DNA from: Bradyrhizobium sp. LTSP885
GTDB lineage: Bacteria > Pseudomonadota > Alphaproteobacteria > Rhizobiales > Xanthobacteraceae
Assembly: GCF_000938305.1 (NCBI RefSeq)
Contig: NZ_JYMT01000038.1
Span: 442,136-506,135, forward strand
Reading direction: 5' to 3'
DNA: 64,000 bases
Below, in pieces: positions 38,494 to 47,525 of the stretch. Positions within the stretch are counted from its first letter, which is position 1. Each line of letters starts with the position of its first letter. The notes beneath the pieces were generated by a model. It made no database searches and was not told the origin of the DNA. It saw only the letters and a program-made list of their open reading frames with translations. The position numbers and the translations under genes are program-made.

Positions 38494-39465
38494 ATGCATC
38501 GCGCTGAATTTGATGTAGGACGGTCCGAGGATCACGATGAACAGACAGGGCAGGAAGAACAGGATCATCGGCACGGTCAGCTTGGGCGGCAGCGCCGCCG
38601 CCTTCTTCTCGGCCTCGTTCATGCGCATGTCGCGGTTTTCCTGCGCCATCACGCGCAAGCTCTGACCGAGCGGCGTGCCGTAGCGTTCGGATTGTTGCAG
38701 GGCCAGACACACCGACTTCACGCCCTCGAGGCCGGTGCGGCGCGCCAGGTTCTCATAGGCCGTCTTGCGATCCTGCAGGTAGGACAGCTCCGCCGTCGTC
38801 AGCGCGAACTCCTCCGACAGCGCCACCGACTGCCCGGCGATCTCGTTGGCCACCTTGCGGAAGGCGACCTCGACCGACATGCCGGACTCGATACAGATCA
38901 GCAGCAGGTCGAGCGAGTCGGGGAAGGCGCGCTTGATCGAGAGCTGGCGCTTGGTGATGGCGTTCTTCAGGAACAGCATCGGCGCCTGCAGGCCGCCATA
39001 GGCGGCTGCGACGCAGATGCCGATCTTGAGCATGATCGACCAGTCCTGTCCCGCAATGAAGAAAGTATAGACGATGGCGCCGATCAGCATCACGATCGGT
39101 GCAACGCCGCGCGCGAACAGGAAGGTGACATAAGGCGCGTGGCCGCGATAGCCCGCCATCACGAGCTTCTCGAGCGCTGATTCCTGGGCGAGCCATTTGG
39201 TGAGGTTGAGGTCGTCCACCACCTTGGAGACGACCTGCTTCGGCGTCTGGCGCAGCGAGACCTTCTCCGTCTTGGCGAGACGGTCGCGTTCGCGCTGCCG
39301 GATGCGCTCGCGTTCGCTGGCGACGGCCTTCATACGCTTGTTGAGATCGCCGCCGGCCAGCAGCGGCATCACCAGCGTATAGACCGTCGCGCTTGCCGCA
39401 AAGAAGGCAAGCAGCATCGTCATGAACCTGACGTCATGGAGCTTAGTGACGAGGAAATCGAGCAT
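38491..39465 (-). CDS. tadC: Tad pilus inner-membrane platform protein TadC
   Basis: TadC pairs with TadB to form the inner-membrane platform on which the CpaF motor acts. The 324-residue GspF-like protein has a hydrophobic N-terminus, a cytoplasmic region (LNKRMKAVASERERIRQRER), two membrane helices near residues 115-160, and the conserved helical domain AFPDSLDLLLICIESGMSVEVAFRKVANEI. A final helix (PMILFFLPCLFIVILGPSYI) completes it. It follows tadB by nine bases as the last gene of the operon. Its stop codon coincides with a repeat element. Confidence 0.95.
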   Translation of the reverse strand: MLDFLVTKLHDVRFMTMLLAFFAASATVYTLVMPLLAGGDLNKRMKAVASERERIRQRERDRLAKTEKVSLRQTPKQVVSKVVDDLNLTKWLAQESALEKLVMAGYRGHAPYVTFLFARGVAPIVMLIGAIVYTFFIAGQDWSIMLKIGICVAAAYGGLQAPMLFLKNAITKRQLSIKRAFPDSLDLLLICIESGMSVEVAFRKVANEIAGQSVALSEEFALTTAELSYLQDRKTAYENLARRTGLEGVKSVCLALQQSERYGTPLGQSLRVMAQENRDMRMNEAEKKAAALPPKLTVPMILFFLPCLFIVILGPSYIKFSAMH

Positions 39466-39474
39466 GCTGCACCG

Positions 39475-40449
39475 TCAGAAATCGAAGTTGATCATTTTCT
39501 TCATCACGAGAACGCCCATGCTCATCCAGACTGCGCAGGCGACCAGCATCAGCTGGCCGGTCGGATTGGTCCACAGCACTCCGATGTAGTCCGGGGTCGT
39601 GACGAACACGAGGAGCATGACGACGGGCGGCAGCGAGCCGATGATGCCCGCGGAGGCTTTCGCTTCCATCGACATGGCCTGGATCTTCTCAGCCATCTTC
39701 TTGCGGTCGCGCAGCACCTTGGACAGGTTGCCGAGCGCTTCCGACAGATTGCCGCCGGATTTCTGCTGGATCGCGATCACGATGCCGAAAAAGTTCGCTT
39801 CCGGCAGCGGCATGCGTTCGTAAAGCCGGGCGCAGGCCTCGCCGAGCGGCATGCCGATGGTCTGGGTTTCGATAATCTGGAGGAACTCGCTGCGCAGCGG
39901 CTCCGGCGAGTCGCTGGCGACCACCTTGATGGATTCGAACAGCGGCAGGCCGGCCTTGATGCCGCGCACGATGACGTCCACGGCATCGGGCAGCGCCTTC
40001 AGGAAAGCCTTTTCCCGTCGCTTCTTCAGGAAACTGAGCATCCAGCGCGGCAAGCCAAGGCCCATGGCAAAGCCGATGCCGGCCGCACCGAGCAGGCCGC
40101 CGCCGGCGATGAACGCGCCGCCGGACCCGACCAGGCAGAGCACGCCGGAGATGATCCAGAATTTCTGTTCGGACCATCCCAGTCCGGCCTGCGCGATGCG
40201 CATGCCGAGCGGGACCTTCTTGTCCTTCTTGGCCCGCGCCTCGAGTTCCTTCAGCGATCCCTCGACCTGCTCGCGGCGGGACCGTGTGCGGTCGGGGCTT
40301 CGCGCGGCCGTGGGCTCGGTGCGTGCCACCGACGCGCGACGCGACTCGGCCTTCTTCTCCCCGGAGAGGTAGGGATACAGGAAGACCCAGGCGAGGCCGC
40401 CGACGGTGGTGGCGGCGAGGAAGGCCAGGGCAAGGGTTTGCATTTGCAT
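39475..40449 (-). CDS. tadB: Tad pilus inner-membrane platform protein TadB
   Basis: This partner of TadC has 324 residues. An N-terminal membrane helix (LAFLAATTVGGLAWVFLYPY) is followed by a basic cytoplasmic stretch, helices near 105-135, and the GspF-like motif ALPDAVDVIVRGIKAGLPLFESIK. EACARLYERMPLPEANFF and GGNLSEALGNLSKVLRDRKKM follow, as in the family. C-terminal helices contain PTGQLMLVACAVWMSMGVLVM. It lies 12 bases after cpaF in the operon. Confidence 0.95.
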   Translation of the reverse strand: MQMQTLALAFLAATTVGGLAWVFLYPYLSGEKKAESRRASVARTEPTAARSPDRTRSRREQVEGSLKELEARAKKDKKVPLGMRIAQAGLGWSEQKFWIISGVLCLVGSGGAFIAGGGLLGAAGIGFAMGLGLPRWMLSFLKKRREKAFLKALPDAVDVIVRGIKAGLPLFESIKVVASDSPEPLRSEFLQIIETQTIGMPLGEACARLYERMPLPEANFFGIVIAIQQKSGGNLSEALGNLSKVLRDRKKMAEKIQAMSMEAKASAGIIGSLPPVVMLLVFVTTPDYIGVLWTNPTGQLMLVACAVWMSMGVLVMKKMINFDF

Positions 40450-40461
40450 CGGGCGTGTCCC

Positions 40462-41925
40462 TTAGTCCGGCGGCGGGGCGTCAGCGGCATCGAGTGCGGC
40501 CGCGAGCCGGTTCTCTTCGTTATAGTAGCGCGCACGGTCCCAGAATTTCGGCCGGCCGATGCCGGTCGAGCGGTGCTTGCCGATGATCTTGCCGTTGGCG
40601 TCTTCCCCGATCAGGTCGTACAGGAAGATGTCCTGGGTGATGATGGTATCGCCTTCCATTCCCATCACCTCGGTGATGTGGGTGATGCGGCGCGAGCCGT
40701 CGCGCAGGCGGGCCGCCTGGACGATCACGTCGATCGAGGCGCAGATCATCTCGCGGATCGTTCGCGAAGGAAGCGAAAAGCCGCCCATGGTGATCATGGA
40801 TTCGCAGCGCGACAGCGCTTCGCGCGGGTTGTTGGCATGCAACGTGCCCATCGAGCCGTCATGGCCGGTGTTCATCGCCTGCAACAGGTCGAAAGCCTCG
40901 GGTCCGCGGACTTCGCCGACGATGATGCGCTCGGGGCGCATACGGAGGCAGTTGCGGACCAGTTCGCGCATCGTGACCTGGCCTTCGCCCTCGATGTTCG
41001 GGGGCCGGGTTTCCAGTCGCACCACATGCGGCTGCTGCAGCTGCAGTTCGGCGGCGTCTTCGCAGGTGATGACACGCTCGTCGTGCTCGATATAATTGGT
41101 AAGGCAGTTCAGCAGCGTGGTTTTTCCCGAGCCGGTACCGCCAGAGATCAGCACATTGCAGCGGACGCGGCCGATGATCTGCAGGATGGTCGCGCCTTCC
41201 GGGCTGATCGCGCCGAACTTGACGAGCTGGTCCAGCGTCAGCTTGTCCTTCTTGAACTTGCGGATGGTGAGTGCGGGGCCGTCGATCGCCAGCGGCGGCA
41301 CGATGGCGTTGACGCGCGAGCCGTCAGCGAGGCGGGCGTCGCAGATCGGCGAGGATTCGTCGACGCGCCGGCCGACCTGGCTGACGATGCGCTGGCAGAT
41401 GTTCAGGAGCTGCTGGTTGTCGCGGAAGCGGATGCCGGTCTTCTGGATCTTGCCGGCGACTTCGATGAACACGGTGCCGGCACCGTTGACCATGATGTCG
41501 GCGATGTCGTCGCGCGACAGCAGTGGCTCCAGCGGACCATAACCAAGGACGTCGTTGCAGATGTCGTCGAGCAGTTCCTCCTGCTCGGCGATCGACATCA
41601 CGATGTTCTTGATCGCGATGATCTCGTTGACGATGTCGCGGATTTCCTCGCGCGCCGACTCGCTGTCCAGCTTGGCGAGCTGGGCGAGGTCGATCGCCTC
41701 GATCAGGGCTCCGAAGATCGTCGCCTTGACCTGATAGTAGTTGTCGGAGCGCCGGGCTTCGACGGTGGGAGCAGGCGGCGGCTTCGCCGGTGCAAGCGGC
41801 GGCGACGATATCGTCGGCGCGTTGGGCTCGCGCGAAATAGCCGGCTGACCGGCGGGTTCCGGCGCCTGAAATGCGGGCTTGGAGGCCCGCACGTCCACAT
41901 CGTTTCCGCTACGCTTACCAAACAC
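40462..41925 (-). CDS. cpaF: Tad pilus motor ATPase CpaF/TadA
   Basis: This secretion-type hexameric ATPase powers pilus extension and probably retraction. Its 487 residues include a Pro/Ala-rich N-terminal linker (to about 60), an all-helical N-domain with LGYGPLEPLLSRDDIADIMVNG, Walker A SGGTGSGKTT (about 261-270), the Asp box, Walker B RIIVGEVRGPEAFDLLQAM and the His box TGHDGSMGTLHAN. The start is a GTG 24 bases after cpaE. It is the ATPase of the complete operon around it. Confidence 0.96.
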   Translation of the reverse strand: MFGKRSGNDVDVRASKPAFQAPEPAGQPAISREPNAPTISSPPLAPAKPPPAPTVEARRSDNYYQVKATIFGALIEAIDLAQLAKLDSESAREEIRDIVNEIIAIKNIVMSIAEQEELLDDICNDVLGYGPLEPLLSRDDIADIMVNGAGTVFIEVAGKIQKTGIRFRDNQQLLNICQRIVSQVGRRVDESSPICDARLADGSRVNAIVPPLAIDGPALTIRKFKKDKLTLDQLVKFGAISPEGATILQIIGRVRCNVLISGGTGSGKTTLLNCLTNYIEHDERVITCEDAAELQLQQPHVVRLETRPPNIEGEGQVTMRELVRNCLRMRPERIIVGEVRGPEAFDLLQAMNTGHDGSMGTLHANNPREALSRCESMITMGGFSLPSRTIREMICASIDVIVQAARLRDGSRRITHITEVMGMEGDTIITQDIFLYDLIGEDANGKIIGKHRSTGIGRPKFWDRARYYNEENRLAAALDAADAPPPD

Positions 41926-41949
41926 GACGTCTTGACTCCAGGCGGGCCG

Positions 41950-43218
41950 TTACTTGGACCGCAGCTTTTCGAGCAGGGGCGACAGGAATGACCCCCTCGG
42001 CTTCTTGGTCTCGCCGCGGCCTGTCAGCCGCTGCGCCATTTGCAGGAACATCTCAACCGCACGATGATTGGCGGCGATCTCCGCGATCATCTGGCCGTTA
42101 TTGGCGGCCGAACCGAAGATCTGCGGATCGAACGGGATGGTAGCGATCGGCGGGCTTTCGATCGCCTTGGCGAATTCGCTGGCCGCGATCTCCGGACGTT
42201 TCGGCACCCCGACCTGGTTCAGGCAGTACAGGGGTGCGCGGTCGTTCGGCCGGGCCGCCTTCAGCAGGTCGAACATGTTCTTGGCATTGCGCAGATTGGC
42301 GAGGTCGGGCGCCGCCACGATCAGGATATCGTCGGCAGCGATCAGCGCCCGCTTGGTCCAGCCCGACCATTGGTGGGGAATGTCGAGCACGATACAGGGC
42401 ATCGTGGTGCGCAGCGTATCGAAGATCGAGTCGAACGCCTCGGCTCCGAAATCGTAGACCTTGTCGAGCGTCGCCGGCGCCGCCAGCAGGCTCAGATGGT
42501 CGGTGCATTTCGACAGCAGGCGGTCGACGAAGGCCGTGTCGACGCGGTCGGGCGAGAACACCGCGTCGGCGATGCCTTGCGCCGGGTCCTGGTTGTAGTT
42601 GAGGCCCGCGGTGCCGAATGCGAGATCGAGATCGGCGACCACCGAATCCAGCGCCAGGTCGCGGGCGATCGCCCAGGCGACGTTGTGGGCGATCGTCGAG
42701 GAACCGACGCCACCCTTGGCGCCGACGACCGCGACGACGCGCCCGACGGCCTTGGCCTCCGGTGCCGAGAACAGGTTGCAGACCGCGCGCACCACGTCGA
42801 TCGTGTGGGCCGGCGCGATCACATAGTCGCTGACGCCGCGGCGGACCAGTTCGCGATACAGCGTGACGTCGTTGATCTTGCCGATCACGATCACGCGGGT
42901 ACCCGCGTCGCAGACCGTGGCGAGGTGATCGAGGCCGGTCAGCACGTCGTTGCGGCCTTCGGTCTCGAGGATGATGACGTTGGGCGTCGGCGCCGAGCGG
43001 TAGGCCTCGACGGCGGCCGCCATGCCGCCCATCTGGATCTTGAGATGGGCCTTGGCCAGCCGGCGGTCTTCGCCCGCCGACTGTACGGCGGCAGCGGTCT
43101 CGACCGTTTCGCAGAACGCCTGGACCGAAACCCGCGGCGCCGGCGCAATATGATCGTCCGCGGCCGGCGGCGTGACGTCCGTCTGCTGGTCGGAGTTTTG
43201 CTGCGCGTAGGTGATCAT
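41950..43218 (-). CDS. cpaE: Tad pilus localisation ATPase CpaE/TadZ
   Basis: CpaE/TadZ is a MinD/ParA-type ATPase that positions the pilus machine at the pole. The 422-residue protein has an atypical receiver-like N-domain (about 30-150, VIILETEGRND, GTRVIVIGKINDVTLYRELVRRGVSDYV). An ATPase domain follows with deviant Walker A VVGAKGGVGSSTIAHNVAW and later DLDLAFGTAGLNYNQDP. The SST in place of KTT is normal for TadZ. The ATG overlaps the cpaD stop by ATGA. Confidence 0.94.
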   Translation of the reverse strand: MITYAQQNSDQQTDVTPPAADDHIAPAPRVSVQAFCETVETAAAVQSAGEDRRLAKAHLKIQMGGMAAAVEAYRSAPTPNVIILETEGRNDVLTGLDHLATVCDAGTRVIVIGKINDVTLYRELVRRGVSDYVIAPAHTIDVVRAVCNLFSAPEAKAVGRVVAVVGAKGGVGSSTIAHNVAWAIARDLALDSVVADLDLAFGTAGLNYNQDPAQGIADAVFSPDRVDTAFVDRLLSKCTDHLSLLAAPATLDKVYDFGAEAFDSIFDTLRTTMPCIVLDIPHQWSGWTKRALIAADDILIVAAPDLANLRNAKNMFDLLKAARPNDRAPLYCLNQVGVPKRPEIAASEFAKAIESPPIATIPFDPQIFGSAANNGQMIAEIAANHRAVEMFLQMAQRLTGRGETKKPRGSFLSPLLEKLRSK

Positions 43219-43967
43219 TTGCCTGTGTCGCTGAGTTTGGCCTTGTCGGACTCGGGATAGGCCGTCGCGGTGGCGGTACCCTTGCGATATTTTTCAAAGG
43301 CGATGCCACGTCGCGGCGTATAGGCCGGGGTCTCCGCGCGCGGCTGGACGAGGTCCGCTGGATTCTCGACCATGGATGCGAGGTTGCGCTGGTTGGCGCA
43401 GCCGAAATTGTAATACTGTTTGTTCTCGAGATAGGACGGGTTATGGACCGACGTGCCGAGGTCTTCCGGCCAGATGCCGCACGGCCCGGCGACCGCCGTG
43501 ATCCTCGGATAGTTCACCCGGATCGCCGGCATCTGGCGCGGATCCTCGGGATGATATTTGCGAACCAGAATCCCGCGCGGCGGCACACCGACGGCGGCGA
43601 AGGTGGCCTGGATCTCGCGCAGCGAATCCTGGGCGGCGCGTGCGTTCGCGGTGTCGACGGGAACGTCGACGCTGACGGCACCGGTACCCTCGCGCATCCA
43701 GTCCTGCGCCATCCCCGTCACCTCGGCGCGCTGCTCGGCGGTCAGGCCGCCGCGGCCGCGGCCGACAAAGACCACGATCGAGCGATCGGCCTCGGTAACC
43801 GCGATCGGATGACGCTGCCGATAGTCGGCCGGCGCGTTCACCATCGCGAGGCTGTCATCAGAGGTGTGCTGGCAGGCGCCCAGCGTCACGGCCAAGCCGA
43901 CGAGTGCGCCGGCGAGACCAAGGGCGCGCTTGCGTTCGGCGGGTATTGTGGATGTCGTCTGTGTCAT
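43215..43967 (-). CDS. cpaD: Tad pilus lipoprotein CpaD
   Basis: CpaD is a small outer-membrane lipoprotein needed for secretin assembly. The 250-residue product has a lipoprotein signal (LAVTLGAC, Cys 32), followed by DYRQRHPIAVTEADRSIVVFVG, the family hallmark. Later strings include LVRKYHPEDPRQMPAIRVNYPRI and GPCGIWPEDLG, typical of CpaD. It sits nine bases after cpaC. The C-terminal tail is rich in charged residues and probably disordered. Confidence 0.94.
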   Translation of the reverse strand: MTQTTSTIPAERKRALGLAGALVGLAVTLGACQHTSDDSLAMVNAPADYRQRHPIAVTEADRSIVVFVGRGRGGLTAEQRAEVTGMAQDWMREGTGAVSVDVPVDTANARAAQDSLREIQATFAAVGVPPRGILVRKYHPEDPRQMPAIRVNYPRITAVAGPCGIWPEDLGTSVHNPSYLENKQYYNFGCANQRNLASMVENPADLVQPRAETPAYTPRRGIAFEKYRKGTATATAYPESDKAKLSDTGK

Positions 43968-43976
43968 CGTCCCGCC

Positions 43977-45476
43977 TCAGTCAGTGATGAAGCCGTAAGT
44001 GCCGCGGTAATTCCGCGCCGGCTCGGTGCGGCCAGGTACGCCGTAGATCCGATTGATGCTGCCCAACAGGTCAGCCTGCGGATCGGCGGCGTTGGCGAAG
44101 CCATCATCCGGACGCGAGAGATCCTTCTGGGCTACCGCGCGGACGATGTAAGGCGTCACCAGCACCATCAGCTCGGTCTGGTTGTTGACGAAGTCACGAC
44201 TGCGAAACAGCGTCCCGAGCACGGGCAGCTCCGCCAGTCCGGGCAGACCGTTAATGGCCTGCTTGGTCTGGTCCTGGATCAGGCCGGCCATCGCCATCGA
44301 GCCGCCGGAGGGGATTTCCAGCGTGGTTTCGGCGCGGCGGGTCTTGATCGAGGGAATCGTCGTTCCGCCCTGGCCGCCGGTCAGCGCGTTGTCGCTCGAC
44401 ACTTCGGACACTTCCGTCATCACCCGCAGGCTGATCCGTCCCTCGGTCAGCACCACCGGCGTGAAGTTGAGCGAGATGCCGAACTTCTTGAAGCTGACCG
44501 TTTGAACGCACTGTCCGATCGCGCCCGACGTCGTCGTCTGGCAGGTCACGCCGGTCGGAATTGGAAACTCGCCGCCCGAGATGAAGGTCGCCGCTTCGCC
44601 GGAAATCGCGGTCAGGTTTGGCTCGGCGAGTGTCCGTATGACACCGGCGCTTTCCATGGCGCGTATCGTCGCCGACACCGATGGCGTGCTGCCGAACGCG
44701 GTGGTGATGGCATTGCCGGATGCGAGCGGACCGTTGTTGGCGGTAAACGCGTTACTGTTGGCGAACTTCACCACTGCCGTGCCGTAGTTGAGGTTGGCGG
44801 TGAGGTCGATGCCGAGCTGCTTGATCAGGCTGCGCGAGACTTCGGCGACGGTGACCTTTAGCATCACCTGGTCGCGGCCCCGAACCGAGATGGAGTTCAC
44901 GACCTTGTCGGCGCTGCCGGCGAGCCGCGCGACGATGTCGGCGGCCTGCTGCGCCTCGATCGGGGTCGCCGCGCTTCCGGTCAGCATGACGCCGTCGCCG
45001 ACGCCCTCGATCTGAATATCGGCATTGGGCATCGCCTGCTTGAGCGCGGCGCGTACGCCGTTGAGGTCGCGCTTGACGGCGATGTCGTAGGCGGCGATCT
45101 GCTGGCCGGCGGCGTCGAAGAACACGATGTTGGTCTGGCCGACGGTGGCGCCGATGATGTAGGCGCGCTGCGCCGAGCGGACCACGGCATTGGCGATCTT
45201 GGGATCGGCGACCAGTACGTCCTTGATGTCCCGCGGCAGGTCGATCACTACAGATTTGCCGATGCCGAGCGCCAGGAAGCGCGCATTCATCTGGCCGTCG
45301 GAAGCTGCGGGCGCGGGCGCGGGCGCGGCGACGCGGTAGTCGCTCGCCACCACCGGGCTCAATGCCGGGTTGAGCGTAAGCGCCGCGACCGCCGCAAACG
45401 ACAGCGCGCGGATCGTGAATGCCCGCATCGTCCGTTGCGTTACCCTGCACGTCATCTCGTGTGCCCTCATCGTCAC
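43977..45476 (-). CDS. cpaC: Tad pilus secretin CpaC/RcpA
   Basis: This outer-membrane secretin is the channel through which the pilus leaves the cell. The product of up to 499 residues has a signal peptide (about 17-45), the pilus-type N-domain (VIDLPRDIKDVLVADPKIANAVV), a BON-like section (GDGVMLTGSAATPIEAQQAADIV) and the secretin domain, with NLTAISGEAATFISGGEFPIP and VLTEGRISLRVMTEVSE. A GTG overlapping the cpaB stop (GTGA) is used. ATG two codons later, or the ATG at 45428 (MRAFTIRALSF), are plausible alternatives. It forms the operon's middle part. Confidence 0.94.
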   Translation of the reverse strand: MTMRAHEMTCRVTQRTMRAFTIRALSFAAVAALTLNPALSPVVASDYRVAAPAPAPAASDGQMNARFLALGIGKSVVIDLPRDIKDVLVADPKIANAVVRSAQRAYIIGATVGQTNIVFFDAAGQQIAAYDIAVKRDLNGVRAALKQAMPNADIQIEGVGDGVMLTGSAATPIEAQQAADIVARLAGSADKVVNSISVRGRDQVMLKVTVAEVSRSLIKQLGIDLTANLNYGTAVVKFANSNAFTANNGPLASGNAITTAFGSTPSVSATIRAMESAGVIRTLAEPNLTAISGEAATFISGGEFPIPTGVTCQTTTSGAIGQCVQTVSFKKFGISLNFTPVVLTEGRISLRVMTEVSEVSSDNALTGGQGGTTIPSIKTRRAETTLEIPSGGSMAMAGLIQDQTKQAINGLPGLAELPVLGTLFRSRDFVNNQTELMVLVTPYIVRAVAQKDLSRPDDGFANAADPQADLLGSINRIYGVPGRTEPARNYRGTYGFITD

Positions 45477-46267
45477 TTCTGCATCGTCGCTTGGCTTGCA
45501 ACGCCGTAGCGGATGACGTTCACCGTCTCACCGCGCTTGGTGCGGTTGTCATCGCCCTTGACGTCGACCTGGTTGACGTCGGCGATGCTGCGCAGCGCGA
45601 GCGACAGCGTTCCGCTCTGGCGCGCGCGCGCCAATGTCTCGGTCTGTTCGGGCTTCAGCTCCAGCGTCACGGTCTTGCCGACCAGCGCGTTGGTACCGTC
45701 CTTCTCCTTGGGGGCCTGATCGATCGCGAGCACGCGGACATTGGTCAGGATGACCTCGGAATTGACAATGTCGGCGCCGCTGCGGTCCGGGTTCTTGTCC
45801 CGCTTGGATAGCAGGACGTCGACCCGGTCGTTCGGCAGGATGAAGCCGCCGGCACCGGTCTCGGGGGAAATTTCGGTCGATACCGCGCGCATGCCGGTCG
45901 GCAGGATTGCGGCCATGAAGCCGCTTCCGTCGGCCTTGACGAGCTTTTGCTCGCGGATCGGCTCGCCCTGAATGAACGGAGCGCGCGCGATCGAGCCGGT
46001 GATGTCCTTGATAGCGTCGGCGTTGGCGTCCTTGCGCATGAAGCTGCTGCTGGCGGTGGCGGCGGGCCAGGTCTGCCACTGCAGATCGTCAGGCTTCACG
46101 GTCTGGCCGAGGCCGATGTCGGACCGTGCGACCAGGATGTCGACCGTCGGCAGCTGCGCGACCGCAGGGGCGGGGGCCGGCTTGTTGTCGCTTCCGCTCG
46201 CCAGATAGAGGGCCGCGAGGCCGGCGCAGCCTGCGATAGCCAGGACCAGAATGCGGGCGGTATTCAT
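45473..46267 (-). CDS. cpaB: Tad pilus assembly protein CpaB/RcpC
   Basis: CpaB is a periplasmic SAF-domain protein that associates with the secretin. The 264-residue product has an N-terminal hydrophobic anchor (ILVLAIAGCAGLAALYLA). A SAF domain (about 42-110: VDILVARSDIGLGQTVKPDDLQWQTWP) and the RcpC region (GFILPNDRVDVLLSKRD, VILTNVRVLAIDQ, VTLELKPEQTETLARAR) follow. It is the first gene of cpaBCDEF-tadBC. A TTAA-rich stretch 90-110 bases upstream contains CTAA and TTAA spaced by six bases, near but not equal to a CtrA site. Confidence 0.94.
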   Translation of the reverse strand: MNTARILVLAIAGCAGLAALYLASGSDNKPAPAPAVAQLPTVDILVARSDIGLGQTVKPDDLQWQTWPAATASSSFMRKDANADAIKDITGSIARAPFIQGEPIREQKLVKADGSGFMAAILPTGMRAVSTEISPETGAGGFILPNDRVDVLLSKRDKNPDRSGADIVNSEVILTNVRVLAIDQAPKEKDGTNALVGKTVTLELKPEQTETLARARQSGTLSLALRSIADVNQVDVKGDDNRTKRGETVNVIRYGVASQATMQK

Positions 46268-46394
46268 TACGCTTCACTTTCCACATGACGCCGCGACGCT
46301 GCCGCCGCTGTGATGGGAGTTGACCAGCTATTCGTCAAAGCATGGTTAATGAGGCGTATCTAAATCGCCTTAACGGGTGGTTACCCGCGGGCCG

Positions 46395-46919
46395 TCAGCG
46401 CATGGCGAAGTGCGCGAGGTCGATCGTCTTGATCCAGTCGGTGTCCGGATAGATCATCAACGCGCCGAGGGCGAGCGCGATGCCGTAGGGAATCCCGGTC
46501 TGCTTGTCGTGCAGGCGGGTAAGCCAGGGCTGGGACGTGAAGGCGTAGGGCAGCGGCCACTGCCTGAGCTGCAGCAGCAGCACGGTCAGCGCGCCGCCGA
46601 ACAGCGACGCCAGGACCAGATAGTCGAGCAGATGGTCGAACCCGAACCAGAGGCCGATGGCTGCCGCGACCTTGGCGTCTCCGCCCCCGACCCATCCCAT
46701 GGCGAACATGCTGAACGCCACCACGAGCACCAGCGCACCGGCGCCGGCATGGTTGAGGACGTCGTGGACGTTCATCCCGGTCAGCGGCGCCATGACGACG
46801 AAGCCCGCCAGCAGCGCCAGCGAGACCCGGTTCGGAATCGTCATGGTGAGGAGATCGCTCGCCGCCGCGAATGCCATCAGGGCCGGAAACAGCATCAAGC
46901 GCGCGATGTCGAGGATCAT
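46395..46919 (-). CDS. cpaA: Prepilin peptidase CpaA
   Basis: CpaA is the aspartyl leader peptidase that processes Flp and TadE-type prepilins. The compact 174-residue A24 protein has about six membrane spans and the two catalytic aspartates, one in AASDLLTMTIPNRVS and one in the GxGD box GGGDAK. ATG 46919 begins directly before the first helix. It lies between flp and cpaB on the same strand, separated from flp by a hairpin. Confidence 0.94.
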   Translation of the reverse strand: MILDIARLMLFPALMAFAAASDLLTMTIPNRVSLALLAGFVVMAPLTGMNVHDVLNHAGAGALVLVVAFSMFAMGWVGGGDAKVAAAIGLWFGFDHLLDYLVLASLFGGALTVLLLQLRQWPLPYAFTSQPWLTRLHDKQTGIPYGIALALGALMIYPDTDWIKTIDLAHFAMR

Positions 46920-47009
46920 GGATGAAACGCCGTCGAGCTGGAGCTGAGGTCGAGACCCGACGCTAGCGGCCAATGGTGAACAATCGGGAAAGGATCGTCC
47001 GCAAATAGC

Positions 47010-47036
47010 AAAGGTCCCGGGGATACCGGGACCTTT
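47010..47036 (-). terminator. Hairpin between flp and cpaA
   Basis: AAAGGTCCCGG and CCGGGACCTTT pair perfectly over 11 bases around a five-base loop, 24 bases after the pilin stop. The leftward tail is TTTGCTATTTG, a weak U-run, so partial termination would leave the pilin mRNA more abundant than cpaA and the genes after it. Confidence 0.7.
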
Positions 47037-47059
47037 GAGGCGAATTCGTAGAAACCCGC

Positions 47060-47224
47060 TTACCTGAGCGAGGTCGAGATCGAGGTGAAGGTGGTGGACA
47101 GCGCCTTGCCGACGCCGTTGACGGCGGCAATGATCGCGATCGCGATGCCGGTCGCAATCAGACCGTACTCGATGGCGGTCGCGCCGGATTCGTCCTTCAC
47201 GAAACGCGAAACGAGATTCTTCAT
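47060..47224 (-). CDS. flp: Flp/Fap-type pilin
   Basis: This is the major Tad pilus subunit. The 54-residue prepilin has the leader MKNLVSRFVKDESG, the cleavage and Flp motif GATAIEYGLIA, a hydrophobic helix (TGIAIAIIAAVNGVG) and a short polar tail. CpaA would cut after the Gly. ACAGGAG eight bases before ATG 47224 gives a strong ribosome site. It heads the pilus gene series, with cpaA next. Confidence 0.96.
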   Translation of the reverse strand: MKNLVSRFVKDESGATAIEYGLIATGIAIAIIAAVNGVGKALSTTFTSISTSLR

Positions 47225-47379
47225 AAATGACTCCTGTGTACACGTGGCTGGTCGAACTAGATCTGGTCTGGCCGGCGTTCTCAGCACCGTGACCATGCGG
47301 GCACCCTAAGGTTCGACAATTGCGGCGCAGTTAATTTGATCGCGCAAAGTCGGGGGGAACCCGCAGTTGTTGCGCACAG

Positions 47380-47394
47380 TAAATTTGGCATTAA
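47380..47394 (-). promoter_or_regulatory. CtrA-box-like site near flp
   Basis: TAAA, seven bases, TTAA: one mismatch from the CtrA consensus, about 155 bases upstream of the pilin start. The site is nearly symmetric and could serve flp or the rightward desaturase gene. The rest of the 47225-47525 gap shows no gene; a GTTAATTTG half-site occurs near 47330. Confidence 0.3.
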
Positions 47395-47525
47395 GCCGCA
47401 TGAACAAATTGCCGAATACTGTCTTGAGCGGATGTCCGGCCGGTCCGGATTCACAGCTCCTTAAGCGGAAGCCGATAGGCAAGAGACTTGCTATTAAAAG
47501 AAACTTGTCATTGAACGAGGCTACC

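Noticed and set aside
39436..41991. Rightward open frame of about 850 codons opposite tadB and cpaF
   Set aside because: It is antisense to two well-defined pilus genes and has no domain or ribosome site.
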